A stretch of 64,000 nucleotides of DNA from Neurospora crassa OR74A (lineage: Eukaryota > Ascomycota > Sordariomycetes > Sordariales > Sordariaceae), in assembly GCF_000182925.2 (NCBI RefSeq), contig NC_026504.1:1860001-1924000 (forward strand), in the 5' to 3' direction. This document shows, piece by piece, positions 26,158-40,929 of this stretch. The position numbers and the translations under genes were made by a program. Each line of letters begins with the position of its first letter. Positions within the stretch are counted from its first letter, which is position 1. The notes under the pieces are model-generated. The model did not search any database. It was not told the origin of the DNA and was given only the letters and a program-made list of their open reading frames with translations.

Positions 26158-26700
26158 CTATAAGGGTTTAATAAGGCTAACGTAGTATAGAATAAAGTAG
26201 CGAATAAATCCTAATACGCCTATATATTGCTCTAGCAATTTTAAAGTATTTGGAAATTCTAAGTTCCAAAAAGCCGCTATTCTTTTATTAGTAGTTAATA
26301 ATCCTAATATATTTACTTTAAAACCAAACAATTCTACGTTAGGGTAAATAATAAACGACTTCTTTAGGAACAAAACAATATTTTTAAAAGTAAAGAGATT
26401 AAATACCTACTTTAAATACTATAGATAATCTTCTACCGTATTAGAGAAAATAATAATATCGTCGATAAAGGCGCGATAGAAAGTAGAGAAGGCTACAAGC
26501 AATTAATCTATAAATTTCTATATATATACCAGTAAATTTTAATAACCTATTAAAGCAACGTTTAGCTATTCCAATCTATATAGGTTAATTAAAGTAAATC
26601 TATTTCAATACTATAACCATATACTAAATTAGTAGAAGAAAATTATAGCGTCAATAATAATAATATACCCTTTACCTCTAAACGAAGTAATAATTTCGGA
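26158..26700 (-). pseudogene. Element A reverse transcriptase, catalytic region
   Basis: The minus strand reads FIDDIIIFSNTVE at about 26,430-26,470, the YxDD-type catalytic box with both Asp retained. It is followed by KKSFIIYPNVELFGFKV and then NILGLLTTNKRIAAF, FPNTLKLLEQYIG and FIRYFILYYVSLIKPL. This order is diagnostic of the Ty3/gypsy palm and connection regions. In-frame stops replace expected Gln codons. The piece from 26158 to 26373 is the longest surviving open stretch. Confidence 0.85.
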
Positions 26701-27069
26701 TTAGAGGGGCAATAAATAATTATCCGGAACCGTAACCTTATTAAACGCTCAGAGGTCTATTATAATACGGCCTTTTTATTATCCTTTAATTATTTACTAA
26801 ACTATAAATATTAAATAAATAAAAGGAGTAGCCCAATTAACCCAGTCTATCTTTCCTTATTCGTACAACAAACCGAATACCTAATCCAACACCTCTCGGT
26901 CTTTCTTACTTAAAGGGTAGGATCGAATTCGAATATACTAATTTTACCACCCCTCTACTAATAGTATACGCATTATATTATCTTCTTTTATTAAAATAAC
27001 ACCCCTTTCTTCCTACAACGAAGGGTATTTATTAATAATATATTTAATCTTTCAGATTAATAATAAGTT

Positions 27070-28420
27070 TTACATATATACGTAAATACCCCTATTAGTA
27101 ATTTTTTCGAACAAATTCTCGAACGTCTTAAATCCTAATATAGAATACTTCTTAATATTTACTTTAAATAATAATCCTTTAACATTTATAGTACTATTTA
27201 ATATTTTAGTAATTTTATATACCCTATCCTCGTCTTTAAATTCCATAGTAAATTCCACTAAAATTTCTTTATCCGTCATATTATTAATATAATTGTATTT
27301 GCCTAGAGGCATTTTATATTCTAGGAATTCAATATTATAGTTAGTATCATCAATTATATTAAATACCTTAATAATAAGGATTTCGAATTTATAATTGAGC
27401 GATATCTCTATTTACGTAGTAGTAGCTAGGTCGGCTATCATCCCTTCCGATAGAGCAAGGTAACCGCTATTAGTAGTCTTAGTAATACTATTAATATAAA
27501 ATTTTTTCGGAATAACTAGCACGCTATTAGTAGTATTATTAATAAATATTATTAAAAGGGATTTTGAATTTACTATTGCATTTACAGCTACTACGTACTT
27601 AAAATTTAGTATAAAACTTCGTCCCTTAGGGGGTAGTTTATATTAAATTAAAATATATTTAAATTAGCCAAATATAATAGTAATTTTTTTTACGGTTGTA
27701 ACTTTACGAAGGTAAGGCTTTAAATTAATTTGTATAATAAAGTCGATTTAAAAATCGTTGAGATTTTGAAATATAATAGTTTTAGATTTATAATCTATAT
27801 TAGCAGCGTATAAATAAAAGAAATTATTACCGAATAGAACATTTAATTCTAATTCTTTAATTACCTATACTCCTTTCATAAATTTTATTAATATAGGGTT
27901 ACCTTTTTTATTAAATCCTTCGAAATAAATTTTAAAGGTAGCTTACTCGGAAATACGTACCGACTTTCCTCCTACTCTTTTTACTTTAATATTACGTACT
28001 TTAATAGTATATTCTAAGGTTCTAAAGAACTTTCTTCCAATTAAGGTCCTACCGGTACTAGGGTTTATATATACTTTAATAGGGCTACTATTTAAATTTA
28101 ATTTAGTATTAACCCTTATATGAATATAGTTAGAAATAGGACTATTATTAATATTAATAGTAATTATTATTATATAAGCTTTGCGGATTTTTATTAGGGC
28201 TATCGTTTTAATAAGGATTAGTATAACTCAGGGAATAGGGGTCGGTTTTTCTCCCTTCAATCTTCCTTCTACTACTAGCTAGCAATTTTTAAAATATTTA
28301 AATAGTATATTATATAATTCGTATTATTTCTTATAATAACCGTAAATTTATTATTTAAGGGCTAGGGGTAATAGGGTTCTAAATTTTTTAATTCTAACCG
28401 CTAGCGGCGATTTATAGCGA
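27070..28420 (-). pseudogene. Element A, region between gag and reverse transcriptase (protease expected)
   Basis: By position this should be the aspartic protease and linker. An 80-residue open stretch (27070-27312) on the minus strand is coding-like, but I cannot point to the catalytic Asp-Ser/Thr-Gly. The assignment is by order only. Confidence 0.5.
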
Positions 28421-29892
28421 TCTTAGTACTTTTCCTTATTTTTCTAAGTTTTAAAATACTTAAAATACTTACAGTATTTCTTTAATAATTCTAAAACTAT
28501 ATACGCCATTATATTTTCTATATAATTCTCTTTAAAGTTTAAATCTTTATTTACCTTACTTTCTCTTACGTAGTAGGTATAATTATACGCCTTTTTATTA
28601 TAGTCGAGGTCTCGGTCGCGGTTTAAGTTACAATACCGGTTTTAAATCCGATTTATAGCTTTATTATAATAAGTATTGTAATTACATTTATAGTTGCAAT
28701 TCTATCTATAGTTATAGTTTTAATTCTAATTGCGGCTAAAATTTCAATTTAACTCACAGTAACACTCCCGGCTCCGGTCGCGGTTATAGTCCTAATTACG
28801 GTCGCGGTTACTGCTAAACTTACTACGGGAATAGGAATTAGTATTTAATTAGCTATTTATCCCTATCTTTTACTTAGCTATAAATACTAGTATAGCCCGC
28901 GAAGTAGCGATTAATTATATATAATTGGCTAACGATTCGCTTTTAATAGGTACTCTTAAGAATTACTTTACCCGAAGGTTTATAGTTAATTAAATTTATA
29001 TTATTATACTATACTAATTCTTATTTTTTTTATTAGAATACCTATTACTTTAACGAGGCGTATTTACTTTTGGATATAATAAATAAGGGTACTATAATTC
29101 TCTATAACGTTCCGAAGATAGAACTTATTTCTAGTAAATTTTATAGTAGTTATAATTAAATTTGGAGAGAAACAATTAATTAAGCAATTTAATAATTCGT
29201 AAATGCCTTTTTCTTTCCAATTGAATTTAATATTACTATTTACCTCTATTATTTACTAAATACGAATTATATTTACTAGATAGGTATAGAATAAATATAT
29301 AAGTTATTTATTTATTTTATTTATTAAATACCTCTATTTTACTTTAGTAATAAAGGATAATATCTATTTTTAGAAGGTATAAATATTAGTATATATAATA
29401 TATTTACTATTATTAATAACGCCTTAATTTTTAGGGTTATAACTATTAGAGTTAAAGTTTCCGATATTTTTTCGCTTAATTTTTTCGAAATCCTTATTAT
29501 TATTATTTTAATTAAATTTACAACGACGTTTATTATTAAAGTCCAATAGACCGCTTCCTTTTCCTCCTCTAAAGGAATTTGAGGGATTGCCCCCGCCTAA
29601 ATAGGAATATAGACGGCGACTAGTTAGAATATAAGGTAAACAATTATTACCACCCCTTCTACTACTACATAGGGAATTTAGGGAGTTCGGTAATTCTCTT
29701 CCATTATTTCCGGGGTAAAGTAGACCGTTGTTACTATAAATAGTATTAACGTTATTTAATATTTATTCAAATAGAATATTATTTAAAATAATAATAGGTT
29801 TAGCGGGGGAATTAATAAATAGGGCCTAAGGGTTAATCTTAAATCCTTAGAACTAATATAATATCTAAATTTTAGTAAGTAGCACTAATACT
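28420..29892 (-). pseudogene. Element A gag, C-terminal part
   Basis: On the minus strand the stretch at about 28,580-28,820 encodes an Arg/Asp/Asn-rich segment (NRDR-type repeats) like the basic nucleic-acid-binding end of gag. The reading continues across the B1 insertion into 41.3-43.0 kb. Stops are frequent. Confidence 0.55.
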
Positions 29893-30253
29893 TACTACGG
29901 TATNNNNNNNNNNNNNNNNNNNNNNNNNNNNNNNNNNNNNNNNNNNNNNNNNNNNNNNNNNNNNNNNNNNNNNNNNNNNNNNNNNNNNNNNNNNNNNNNN
30001 NNNTAACAGATTCGTCTTAAGAAACTACAATTAATCGCAACCTAGATCTCGTATTAATAAATAGTGTTACTGAATAAGAATTTCTAATTGTAAATAATAA
30101 TTAATTATTCGAAGAGAGGAATCTATTAATAAAACGGATTTTTTTATAACTATTTATACTTACTCTATATTGTGTCGGGCTACGCCGAACTGAATCCGGC
30201 TTAGTGTAGTTTAGTATGTATAGATTTAGGGGAGGCGGATTTGTCCCTTAATA
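29893..30253 (-). repeat. Element B1, 3' LTR (contains assembly gap)
   Basis: It starts TACTACGGTAT, then 100 Ns at 29904-30003, and ends GTCCCTTAATA. Compared with the 394-bp partner about 133 bp are missing, so the 100-N gap is a placeholder. Confidence 0.88.
29904..30003. other. Assembly gap (100 N)
   Basis: Exactly 100 Ns inside the 3' LTR of B1, probably a gap of unknown size. Confidence 0.98.
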
Positions 30254-33200
30254 TCTCCTAGGGTCGGGAGAGATAATTGCCGAATCCCTTTATTTCGTTA
30301 CTATCTAATTAATTATATTATGCTTATTACGCCTTCGGTTTACTACTAGAATTATTATCCTTCTCTAGCTATTTAGTATCTTACTATACTTAATAGTTTA
30401 AAATAGTTTTATTATATTTAGTACCTAAGGTAATTTATTATACCCTTATTCCTATTATTATATTAATTAAATAGGCGCTTTAAAACGCTATTCGCTAATT
30501 GAGCCGGCGTTTGAATACTACGGGTAGGTATCTAAATACTACGTATAGGCGTTTGAATATTACATATACCCTAATATAGTGTTTAATTAATATAGTTTAC
30601 GCCCAATTTACTAATATTAATAGTTTTAAAACTATTATAACTTTAATAGAGAGTAATAAAAGGATTAATAGTACTTGTATTAAACCGATAACGTTTACGC
30701 TACTATTAGCCTACCGAAGGGGAAGGAACGGCCGGGAATGTAGTCTCCTAATTTATTTCTTCTTTGGAATTTATACTTATTATTATTGCTATACGAATTA
30801 GACGGTATTTACCCCTAATATTTAATATAGAAATATCCTAGATAGTAGAATTATTTAATTAGTTTACTATTATAATAGAGGAAGGTAGGGTATTAAAATG
30901 AATTTCGTATATAAGGTTAATAATAGGAATAGGGCGAGATAGTTGTGCTTTTAAACCCCTAATAGTAATAGTTAAGTTACGTACGTAATTTATTAGTATT
31001 TCGATATTTAATTTTCTAATTAAATCCTTAAATTAATATAGGCGGGTATTAATATACTTAAAGTATTACATTTAATTATTAAGCAATTTCTCTTTAAATT
31101 AGTCTATTTCTTACTAAAATTTTTATTTTTATATATATTCTTATACCTATTAGAGACGAGCGATGGATCTATTGAAGTCCGCTGGATTTATTTTAATTAG
31201 GTATAATTTATATAGGTAGCCTAAGGCTCTAATAAATTACTTCGGTAGGGTATTAAAAATATTAGTTATATAATAGGCGAGAATTTATACTTTAGGAGGT
31301 AAAAATTCTTCTTAACTTTTATTATCGCTATTAAAGTAGAAAAGACGTAAGTATTTAGTATCCGCCTATTTTATTTTCTTAATAATAGATAATTCGGAGT
31401 AAAAAGCCTTATTATTCTTATATATAGCTTTAGTATAATCGACCTTAATATAGAAAGCGATAAGTTTTTATTTAATAGTATTGAAAAGTTCCTAAGTAGT
31501 ACTTCTATAACGGTTAGTAAGGACCCCTAACTTAATTTAAAATTATTTATTAGCGATTTAGCAATTAATAATATTACTACCCTCGATATTAGTAGGCTGG
31601 ACTTTAATAACCCGTTTAGCGTTTTTCTCCTTAGGAATTTCAAGGTTTATATTATTTATACGGCCGGGCTTAGTATAGAGAAGCTCGTTTTAAATATTTT
31701 CGTTATTATAAACGGTAATTAAAGCCTTTATTATATTCTAATTATTATCCTTAAAAATAGGTTAATTGTTTTATATTATAACAATAGTGCTAAATAAGGG
31801 AGCGAGAGCCGAATGATAAATAAATCCGTTATATTTACCCTTTAGGGTAATAATTTTTATACTTTCGTATAAATATTTAAGAGGATTGTAAAGAATGGGA
31901 TATTAGATTATAGGGTTGGTTTATATAATATTGATATTGCGTTTATAGAGTATAGTTTAAGGGTTTATAAAAGTTTAAATATATTAACCGTCGGAGTACT
32001 ATATTTATTAATTGCTACTAACCCCCTTAGGGTTAAATACCGTATTATACTTTAATTTATATATTATAATGGGGGTAAAATTTACGTTTCGGAAGGCGAT
32101 AATAAATAAGAAGTTAATAGTAATATTAATTTTAGCAATTAGTAAGAAGAGGATTGTATTAGCTTTTATAATTTTATTATCTTTTTTTAGTACGAAGCTT
32201 AGAATAGTTTCTAAGTATAAGGTTTAATACCAGTATATAAATAAATACCGAATTATTTATAAAGTTTTATTTAATTTTTAGTTGCGTAATTATAATTTAA
32301 ATTTATAGAAGTGAATAATCCTAGATATTTCTTATTACTATACTTATTTCTCTAAGGAGTACTTAATTTAGGCCTATACCTAGCGACGAACAAAGTAGTA
32401 GAGACGTTTAGTTTACTTGTAGTAGGGTATAGTAAAAATTAAGATAAAATTAACGGCCTATTGAAATAGTTAAACGATTAAATTATTACCAAAAACGGCT
32501 AAAATATATTTATTTACTACGTTGTCCGTATAAGTATTATAATTAAATATAATACAATTATTATCGTCCTTTATTACGTTTAATATTTTGTAATACGCCG
32601 CCTTTAATATTTCTTTATCTTACTACGCTAAATTAATAATAAAATTATAACCAACATTATCGGTAAAATTAAGAGAATCTATAGCCGTAATACGGATTCA
32701 GCGCTATTTATAGGGATTAAATATTAGGTTTGCTATAACGAAATTTGATTTAAAGTATTTACGCTATAAACGAAGTAATTTTTATTAAATTTAATATATT
32801 TAGAATAAATAAAGAAAGGGAAGGATAAGAGATAACGAATTAAATAGTAACGATTTAAAGTTTATTATAAGGTTTTATTTAAACGTTTAAAATAAGCGAA
32901 TAAGGAAAGGATAATTGCGGAAAATAAAAGAAATAGAAAAAGTCGATAGAAGGTAGTATACTACGAATTCCCGGTTTAGAAAGAAATAATATTAGTATTA
33001 TTTGTGAATAATAAAAGTAAAAACGATAGTAGTTACTAAAAAAGAAAGAGGGAAATACTAAATAAAAAAATTTTATATAATAAAGAAAATAAATTATAAG
33101 CGAAAATAAATAAAGGAAAATACTTTAGGGTCTATATAGCGCCTTTTATTAGTGGCGGGGAGAGTAATAAATTCGGTTGGCCTTAAGCGCCGGTAATAAA

Positions 33201-33400
33201 TTTATTACTAGTCGAGGGGTCGATAAATTCGTTTTATTTCTTTATATAGTAAATATAAATTATATTCCTTTTATTAGGCCCTTCTTCTTTACTACCGCTA
33301 GTAGGGTAATAATTATATTAGTCCGTAGGATGGTCTTTATTAGCGTCTATTCTAGCGGAATATATTTAAATTATTCTCTCTCCTTCTATTAATTAATAGG
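30254..33400. pseudogene. Element B1, extra 3.1-kb region beyond integrase
   Basis: This lies in the place of an env or accessory ORF. At about 31,100-31,800 the minus strand gives a coding-like, Gln-rich reading (LLYTKPGRINNINLEIPKEK). At about 32,010-33,060 the plus strand reads more convincingly, with stops at likely Gln/Trp positions (KYRIIYKVLFNF, SVKLRESIAVIRI). The coding strand is therefore unsettled, and there may be one antisense gene. No family is recognised. Confidence 0.5.
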
Positions 33401-34900
33401 GAACCTTCTTTTATATTTTTATACTATTTTTTCGTCGAAATTTATTAATATTAAACGCCTTAATTAATATATATTTATTCTTAGCATATTCTTCTTCGTA
33501 ATTAGGAATTCGATTACTTCGCTTTTATATTTATAGACCTTTATATAACGCTCTACAATCTTTCTTAGAACGAAAGGTACTTGATTATTTAATTCTATTT
33601 CGGTAGGAGGATTTTCTTATTTCTAAAAGGAATCTAGGCCTTTAACTATCCTATATAATTAAATTACTGATATTATATAATAGAATTTTAAGTCCCTTAG
33701 GAAGTCGAATTTATAAGCGAAATATCTAACCTTCCTTATAATACGATATAGACTTAATTTTAGTATTAACTACTTTCGCTTCGGTTTTTTAGGTAATTTA
33801 TATTTATTATTAAATCGAATATAAATTATATCCCCGACCTCGAATTATATAGGAGTGTGTTTCGTATTATAATACTATTTTACTACTATACTTACCTCAT
33901 TAATTAATTTAGCCGCTTCCTCCTAATATCCCGATTTAAATATTTGAAGGGCCGCTATATTAAGTAGGGTTTTTTCGTTAGAGAATTTAATAAAGATATT
34001 TAATATTAACCGAAGTTTAAACCCGTATACTACCTTATTTAGGCTTATTCCTAACGTAGTATATATAGAATTATTAAATTAGTATTAAATAGTAAGTAGA
34101 ACGTTAGTTTATAATTAATTAAAAGTAGTATAATAAAAGCGAATAGTAGTTTTAATAGTTTAATTAATATATTTAGATTATTTATTTGTTTAGGGATAAT
34201 ACGTTGTAGAGTAGAGTAATTTAATTCCGTAAATAGAAAAAATTTCTCTCTATATTTTAAATACGAACTTTATATTTCGATTACTAATAATCCTCTATAG
34301 AATACCCCAATCGGTAAAACCTTAAATTTACAATTTTACTATCGCCTAATCCTTAACTATATACATAGAATAACTAGTTATTAGTAAAACCTTTTTATTA
34401 AATTTATACGTAACAATACTTATAATATTTAACAACGGATAACCTAATAACGTCCAAAAAGTCTCCTATATATTTATAATAAATATATTAATTATAAAAT
34501 CGGTAGTTACTATATAAAAAGGTTGTAATAAGGAGCGAATAGGCTAAAACTCTTTTAACGTTAGTTAACGATCGGTCTAATACTCTTAATAAATTCAATA
34601 ATAATTAACGTATAACCTTACTTTTTATATTTTATAATAAAAGTAAATATAATTGAATTCGGCTATTATATAGTTAACCCTAGTATATTGTTTTTTATTA
34701 TATACTAAGGCTAGAATTTTGGGTACGTAATTTGAAGGAAGGTAGATCTATTTCTCGTTATTATAATTAATATAGAAGAGAATATTATTATAGAGTTTAA
34801 ACGGGCCGGCTAATAGATAGCCTCTACAATTTGTATATTTTAGTAACGAATTTAGCGGGAGTACCGAATTCGCTATTAATTAAATTGTAGTATATAATAT
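33400..34900 (-). pseudogene. Element B1 integrase
   Basis: At about 34,640-34,760 the minus strand reads IYLPSNYVPKILALVYNKKQ followed by YTRVNYIIAEF. This fits the N-terminal HHCC zinc finger of Ty3/gypsy integrase, with His codons turned to Tyr (CAC to TAT), so metal binding is lost. The core and C-terminal parts are expected below this position but were not resolved residue by residue. Confidence 0.7.
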
Positions 34901-35599
34901 ATTAATAATTTTTTAGTACTACGGATCTGTTTTATAACCTTTTATAATCTTCGTTTTAAATTCTTATGTTAGTACTAGTACGGCGGAATAGAAATTTAAT
35001 ACTATTAATTCCGCCTAATTCGCTTATATATTTTCTAATTAATTTATATTATTACAATCGGTATAGTAGTTAAATTCTATTAGAAGTTGCAATAGTATAT
35101 TAAATATAACGTTTAATAGTCTTAGAATATAGAAAATGTTTAATTGAAATTATAATATTTAATTCGTTATATTAATTAATTTAAAATTCACTTTAGCTAA
35201 ATCTATAGTAATTAAAAATATATATTTTAGGATCCCTTTCACTAGCGAATAATTTATTAAAATAGTAATAGGATGTTCGTTGGATTAAACTATCTTCTAC
35301 TATTTCTTTAAAGTCTAAATTATTATTACAACTTTAGTTTCTATAGAATTGTAGTACTTTTCGGTAGGGGTTATTTTTTGAGAAATGAAGGCGATTAAAC
35401 GAATTTGCTTAATAGGAATATTGCGTTTAGGTATATCCTTATTATTCTATTTATTTATAAATTAGAAGGCTATTATATTAAAACCCTATTTATATATATC
35501 GGTTTTGAAGAAGAGTAGCTATGAGCAATTATAGTACTATAGTTTAATTTAGTTATACAGGTCGGCTTATATAATTTCGAAAGACCTCCGTTTTTCCTT

Positions 35600-36900
35600 A
35601 GTAGGAATAAACTTTATCTTAGCGGTATAAGCCTTACGGGCGTTTTTAAACGCTCTAATAGGTAGTTCTCCTAATTTATATCCTTATTAAAATAATTTAG
35701 TTTTATAGTATTTAAGTAGAGCGCTTTTAATTTAGAATTAGGTAATACCGGACCGAAGCTATTTTATTATATTAATATAAATTTCTAGTACTTCTAGGGT
35801 TTTAGGGAATTTAATTTACTTAAAAGTAGTAATACAATTATTAGTACAATTAACTCCTTCCCTATCTACTATATAATTAAGTAATTTTACTAATAGATAC
35901 CCTACGAAAGATTTATTTATACTAATATAAATACGGTATTTATTAATAATATTTAATACTATTTAAAGATATTTAAAATACTCCTCGGCTATTTTATTAA
36001 ATACGATAATATTATCGATATACATACGAACAAAGTACTAATATTCGAAAAAGCGACGATTTATAAAGCGTTAGACGAAAGTTAGGGTATTTTTAAAATT
36101 TATTAATACAATATTAGACTATTTAAACCTTCGGGGATTAATAACTACTATATAATCCTTATATTTAAAATATATAGGTAATTAATAGAAGAAATCCGAA
36201 GTATCGAAGATAGAGAAAATAATATAATTAACTATATTATTTATAATATTTTATTAGTCGGGAAGAGGATATATATTTGAAATAGCAACTTCGTTTAATA
36301 ATTGGAGGTTGGAAATAATTTACCCTTTTTCCCTTTTTACTCCTTTATACTATATAATAAAAATAGGATATATTAGGGGCGTTGGTTGGTTTATAAAACT
36401 TATTTTACTTTAAATATATAGTTAATTATATATTTCGTTAAAGAAAGCGTAGTCTTTATACTCTAATAGGTAGATACGAATTTGTTACTTCTAATTTTAT
36501 TAGCCTTCAATTAGATTAATATATATTTTTTCGTCTTTAATTATAGGAATTACTCTTCGATTACGGAAAACGTTATAATTATTTATTAACTTAGTGAATT
36601 TTTTAGCGAATTCCGGTAAATTATAGTAAATATTAACCCTTTACATCGATTTCGCTTTAAAGATATTGTCCGGTTTATTTAGGCCTTATATTAGTAATTT
36701 AAATAATTCCGGCTTCCAAGGGGGAGTTGGCGTATCTAAATTTGCTTCTTTAATTATTATTACTATTTACCGATCTTTTTCATTAAGAAATATTATATAT
36801 TAGTTTAGAGTAAGTCCGGTTTAAATAGTAGGTATAAAGTAATTAAAATTATAGTTATCTATTAGTATATTGAATTCGTCCCCTATATATTTATAAATAT
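35600..36900 (-). pseudogene. Element B1 reverse transcriptase
   Basis: The minus strand reads FVRMYIDNIIVF at about 36,000-36,035, the YxDD box with the second Asp changed to Asn. It is followed at about 35,900 by NKSFVGYLLVKLLNYIVDRE and then FPKTLEVLEIYIN, the Ty3/gypsy palm/thumb order. Element A has the closely similar KSFIIYPNVELFGF, so A and B belong to related lineages. Confidence 0.82.
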
Positions 36901-37699
36901 ATTTAATAATTTTATAGGCCCTAATAATAATAAGCTATATAGCGCGGTTTAAAATTATAACGTTCTTTACTATATAGTAAGTAATAGTATAATTAAAGAT
37001 ACTATTATAGTTAGTTTAAAAGTTGTAGGCCTTTAGGTTAAGTTTTTACGGGTTTTAAAGTAAGTCGATATATTAAACGGAGATTTATATTTTAGTAAAG
37101 GCTAATACTACTATTTTCTTAACTAATATTATTTTATATAAGGCTACTTATAGTATTTTAATTATTAGGTATATTAGTTCTTTGTAAATTTAGGTATAAT
37201 GTTTTGTTTTAGTTTTTTTGAAGGTTTAACCCTTTACTTTTATATTATAAATTAAATGAAAGCGGACTTCTTTTAATATAAAATCGAGAATTATTTTATA
37301 ATTAATAAGGAAATAAATTCCGAATAATAAATAAGGTACGAGGTTAGCTATAATATTAATTCGGATAGGAAAGTACCTATTAATTTATATTCCTTAAATA
37401 CATCCTTATATATAGAAGTCGAATTCTATTTATTCCGTAATCTCTTTATTATTTAAAATACTATTAATTTGAAAACCGGTTATAGGAAAGAAGCGTAGGT
37501 TTTTAGTAAATTTATAAATAAACTTCTTATTAATTAGGATATTAAACGCTCCTAAATCTAAGTAGATATTAACCTTTAGACTATTTAAATTTCTACTAAT
37601 AAATATAATTAAATAAGTTATTTTATATAGAATATACGTTAATTTAATAATTAATATAGAATTTGCCTTAATAATTTAACGTTCTTAGAAGGCGAGGTT

Positions 37700-40000
37700 A
37701 ATATTTTTTTTAATATTTAATAAATTATATTTATTAATTATAGGGAGGCCTATTATAATTTAAAATTAGTTAACATAGTTAATTAGCTTATCTTCTTCTA
37801 TTTTATTAAAAGTAATTAGAATTTAATAGTATTTAATCTAATTAGCGAATTTAATTAATACTATATTAAATTCAGTTAAATAATTCTCCCCTTTATTTAG
37901 GATATTTTTAATATTATATATAAAATTTGTAATTTCCTTTTTATTTTTTTTTCCTTTGCTAATAATAATATAATTAAATTCCCTAAGTTCTTTAGCCTTC
38001 TTTTTTAAATTAGGTACATCCTTATAAAAATAATAATAATTTCGGAAGTATAAATTACTATTACTATTAATCTTTTATTAATAAAAGTATTTTTAATATT
38101 AATTATTATATCCGCTATTTCTTTAACAACGTTTATCCTATTTATAATTATCTTCTTCTTTATTCTACTTATTCTATTAATAACGCTTATCCGAACTTTA
38201 ATTTTAATATCTTCTATTGTAATCCTACGAAGAGTAATAACTATATAACGAATTTTTCTAATAAAAATTGGATCCTCCTTAATACGCATCCTCTTTATTA
38301 TAATCCTCTACAACCTTTTCGTCCTTATATTCGAAATAAGTAATTAATTTAATATATTACTTCTAAAATACTTCCTATTGTATTTCTACTTTTTCGTTTA
38401 TAAAGCGTAAGTACCGCTCCTTAGTATTATTCGTAGACGGTTTATCTACTAAGCCCTTTAAAATAGGGTATAAATTAATATAGAAACGGTATAATTACTA
38501 ATAATTAATAGTATTATTCTATTTTTAAATATAGTAGAATAAATAATTAGCGAATATACGAATAGACTTCTTACGGGCGTTATACGCCTTAATAAATTAA
38601 TTCTTTTATAATTATAAGGCCGCTTCGTTTAAATTAATTCCGAATTATATATCTATTAATTAGAGTAAAATTTTAAGTAATTCCGTATAGGCCTCGCAGT
38701 CCTCGGTTAATAGCTTTAATATCTATTATACTATAGCTTTACCCTTTAGTAAATTTTGGAAATAAGAAAGTACTTTCGGGAAACGATTTGGACCGCCTTC
38801 GGCGCTTATTTAATAATTCGCTTCCTAATTAAAGAAATTTCGGTAGTATAGGACCTTTCCTAAATAGAAGATATTATAATTTTAATATTTATTATAGAGA
38901 GTATTAGGTTAAAATATATTAATTTTCTACGCCTTTTAATCATTATCGGCAATCTAAATATTATTAGGAGGATTAATACTATAATAGCCTAGGGCTATAT
39001 ATAGTAAACTTAGGGGACTATTAGGGGGCCTTCTACTTAAGAAGGTTAAGCCTTAGAAGGGAGGTAGCGGAGGCCGTCCTCCGCTATAGGAGTTCTTAGG
39101 GTTATTAGGATTATTAAAATTACTAGGAACGCCGGTAATTCTTTATTAAAGTAGTTTTCTATTACCGTTACTATTTCCTCTAAATTTAATTAAGGGGGCC
39201 GATAGCCCGGTAGAGAAATTAGCCGGGTAGTTAAGAATATTTAAATATTTATATAAACCTATTTCCTATCTTAGGTAGAAGTATATTAAATAATTATAAA
39301 GTAAATATATAGCCCTATAGGGATAGGCGTACCCGAATTACTTTATAATATTATTAAGCTATTAGAATCCGGGGAAGAGACCGTTAAAAGGAAAACTTAG
39401 GGGAATCTTTAGTAATAATATACTTTAATTAATTCTTAGGGGCGCAAAACTTCTATAAGTAATAGGGGCTGTAGAAATATTTATAAGAATATTATTTTAA
39501 TACCCGATTTTAGTATTAGTATTTTTAATATTTATTCCTACTAGGTAAATAGCAGATTCGTTAACTTTATTTTCGGTCTTAAGTATAGCCGAATCCGTCG
39601 ACAATCTAATTAAAGTTTCTCCTTCAATATTTATTTTATTGAAAGTATTAAATAATTTACTAGGAATAATAGAATTATTAAATAGATAATCTTTTATTAT
39701 AATATTAGAATTATTTTTTTTAATATTAAATATAGAGGTATTAAATTTAATATTATTTCGTACTTTAATTTCCTATAGTATTACTTCGACGGTAGGATGG
39801 TAGTATTTACTATTAGAAAATTTAGGAATATATATTTCAAATATTCTTATTATAATAGAAAATAGCGAGGTTTAATATTTCACTTAAATATATAACGAAA
39901 GTAATAAAACGGTTAGATTTACTTAGGATTTAATTCTTTAAATAATTTGACAGTCTTCTTTAATATTTTTTAAATAAGACCGGACCCTTATTGCGGGTTG
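37700..40000 (-). pseudogene. Element B1 gag
   Basis: The minus strand gives a long coding-like reading broken by stops at probable Gln/Trp codons, for example GGPNRFPKVLSYFQNLLKGK and RYLRFINEKVEIQQEVF (stops read as Gln). A possible degenerate zinc knuckle (YFRNYYYFYKD) lies near 38,020-38,060, with Tyr in the place of Cys/His. Order and composition fit gag immediately upstream of protease. Confidence 0.65.
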
Positions 40001-40929
40001 AATTATTAATTTAAAAATTAGGTATATAATTATTAATACGACGTCGATAAAGGATTGAAATATTAATACTAACGCTAAATTCTTCCGTACGGTAATAATT
40101 AGTAATACTTAGGATATTGCGGGCGACGCTTAGCGTAACGCCGGATCCGTCTCCTTCTTAGGATTAAATCTTTCGAGGAGAGTTCTTTATATAAGTCTTA
40201 TTATATTTAACCGACTTTAAATACATATAAAATCCTCTGGGTACCTTTTAACAGATTTACTAAGCTATATAAGATTAATTTGTATCTGTTCGGTATTAGT
40301 AAGGTAAATTAAATTATTAAATAGTAAAAGGCTTACTCTTAATTATATTTAAATTTCCTTTCCTTTACCCTTAATATTTTAAATTTAATTCGTTGTAATT
40401 AGGTGAAAGGGTTTAATTTAATATAGGGTTAAAGCCGTCTCCTTTATATTCGTTCTAACTATATTACTTTTTATACTTTAAATAATAAGAGTTTAATTAA
40501 TTTATATATTAATAATAAATTTATTATATTTTGTAAGGATAGAGTGAAGATGCTTCTTGAGTATTTTATAATTAGTAATCTAATGAGGAAAGTAAATAGA
40601 ATTATTGCTATTATTAAAAGGTTTGTTGTTAGTAGTATATTTAGTGTAGTTATTGGGTTAGTATTGAATTTGTTTATAGTAATTGAGAATTTTAATATTA
40701 TAGTTATTAATATTTGCCTATACGGGGTAATGAGGATACTACTTATATAGTTTGTAGAGGCTGTCGGCTTTCTTAATATTAGCCTTTATTTAAATGGATG
40801 CTATTTTACTTTATTACTATAGGATATAATTCTAAGGGGATAAAGAAATATAATATAAATAAGGAATAATTTATAAGTAATAATAAAAAGGTAGAAGATT
40901 AATTTAATTTTAAAATTGTAGAAACTATT

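Noticed and set aside
40544-40750. Plus-strand open frame in B1 with a counterpart at 59247-59495 in B2
   Set aside because: The conservation only reflects that both are copies of B. It lies antisense to the leader/gag region and is rich in Ile/Val from AT-rich codons.
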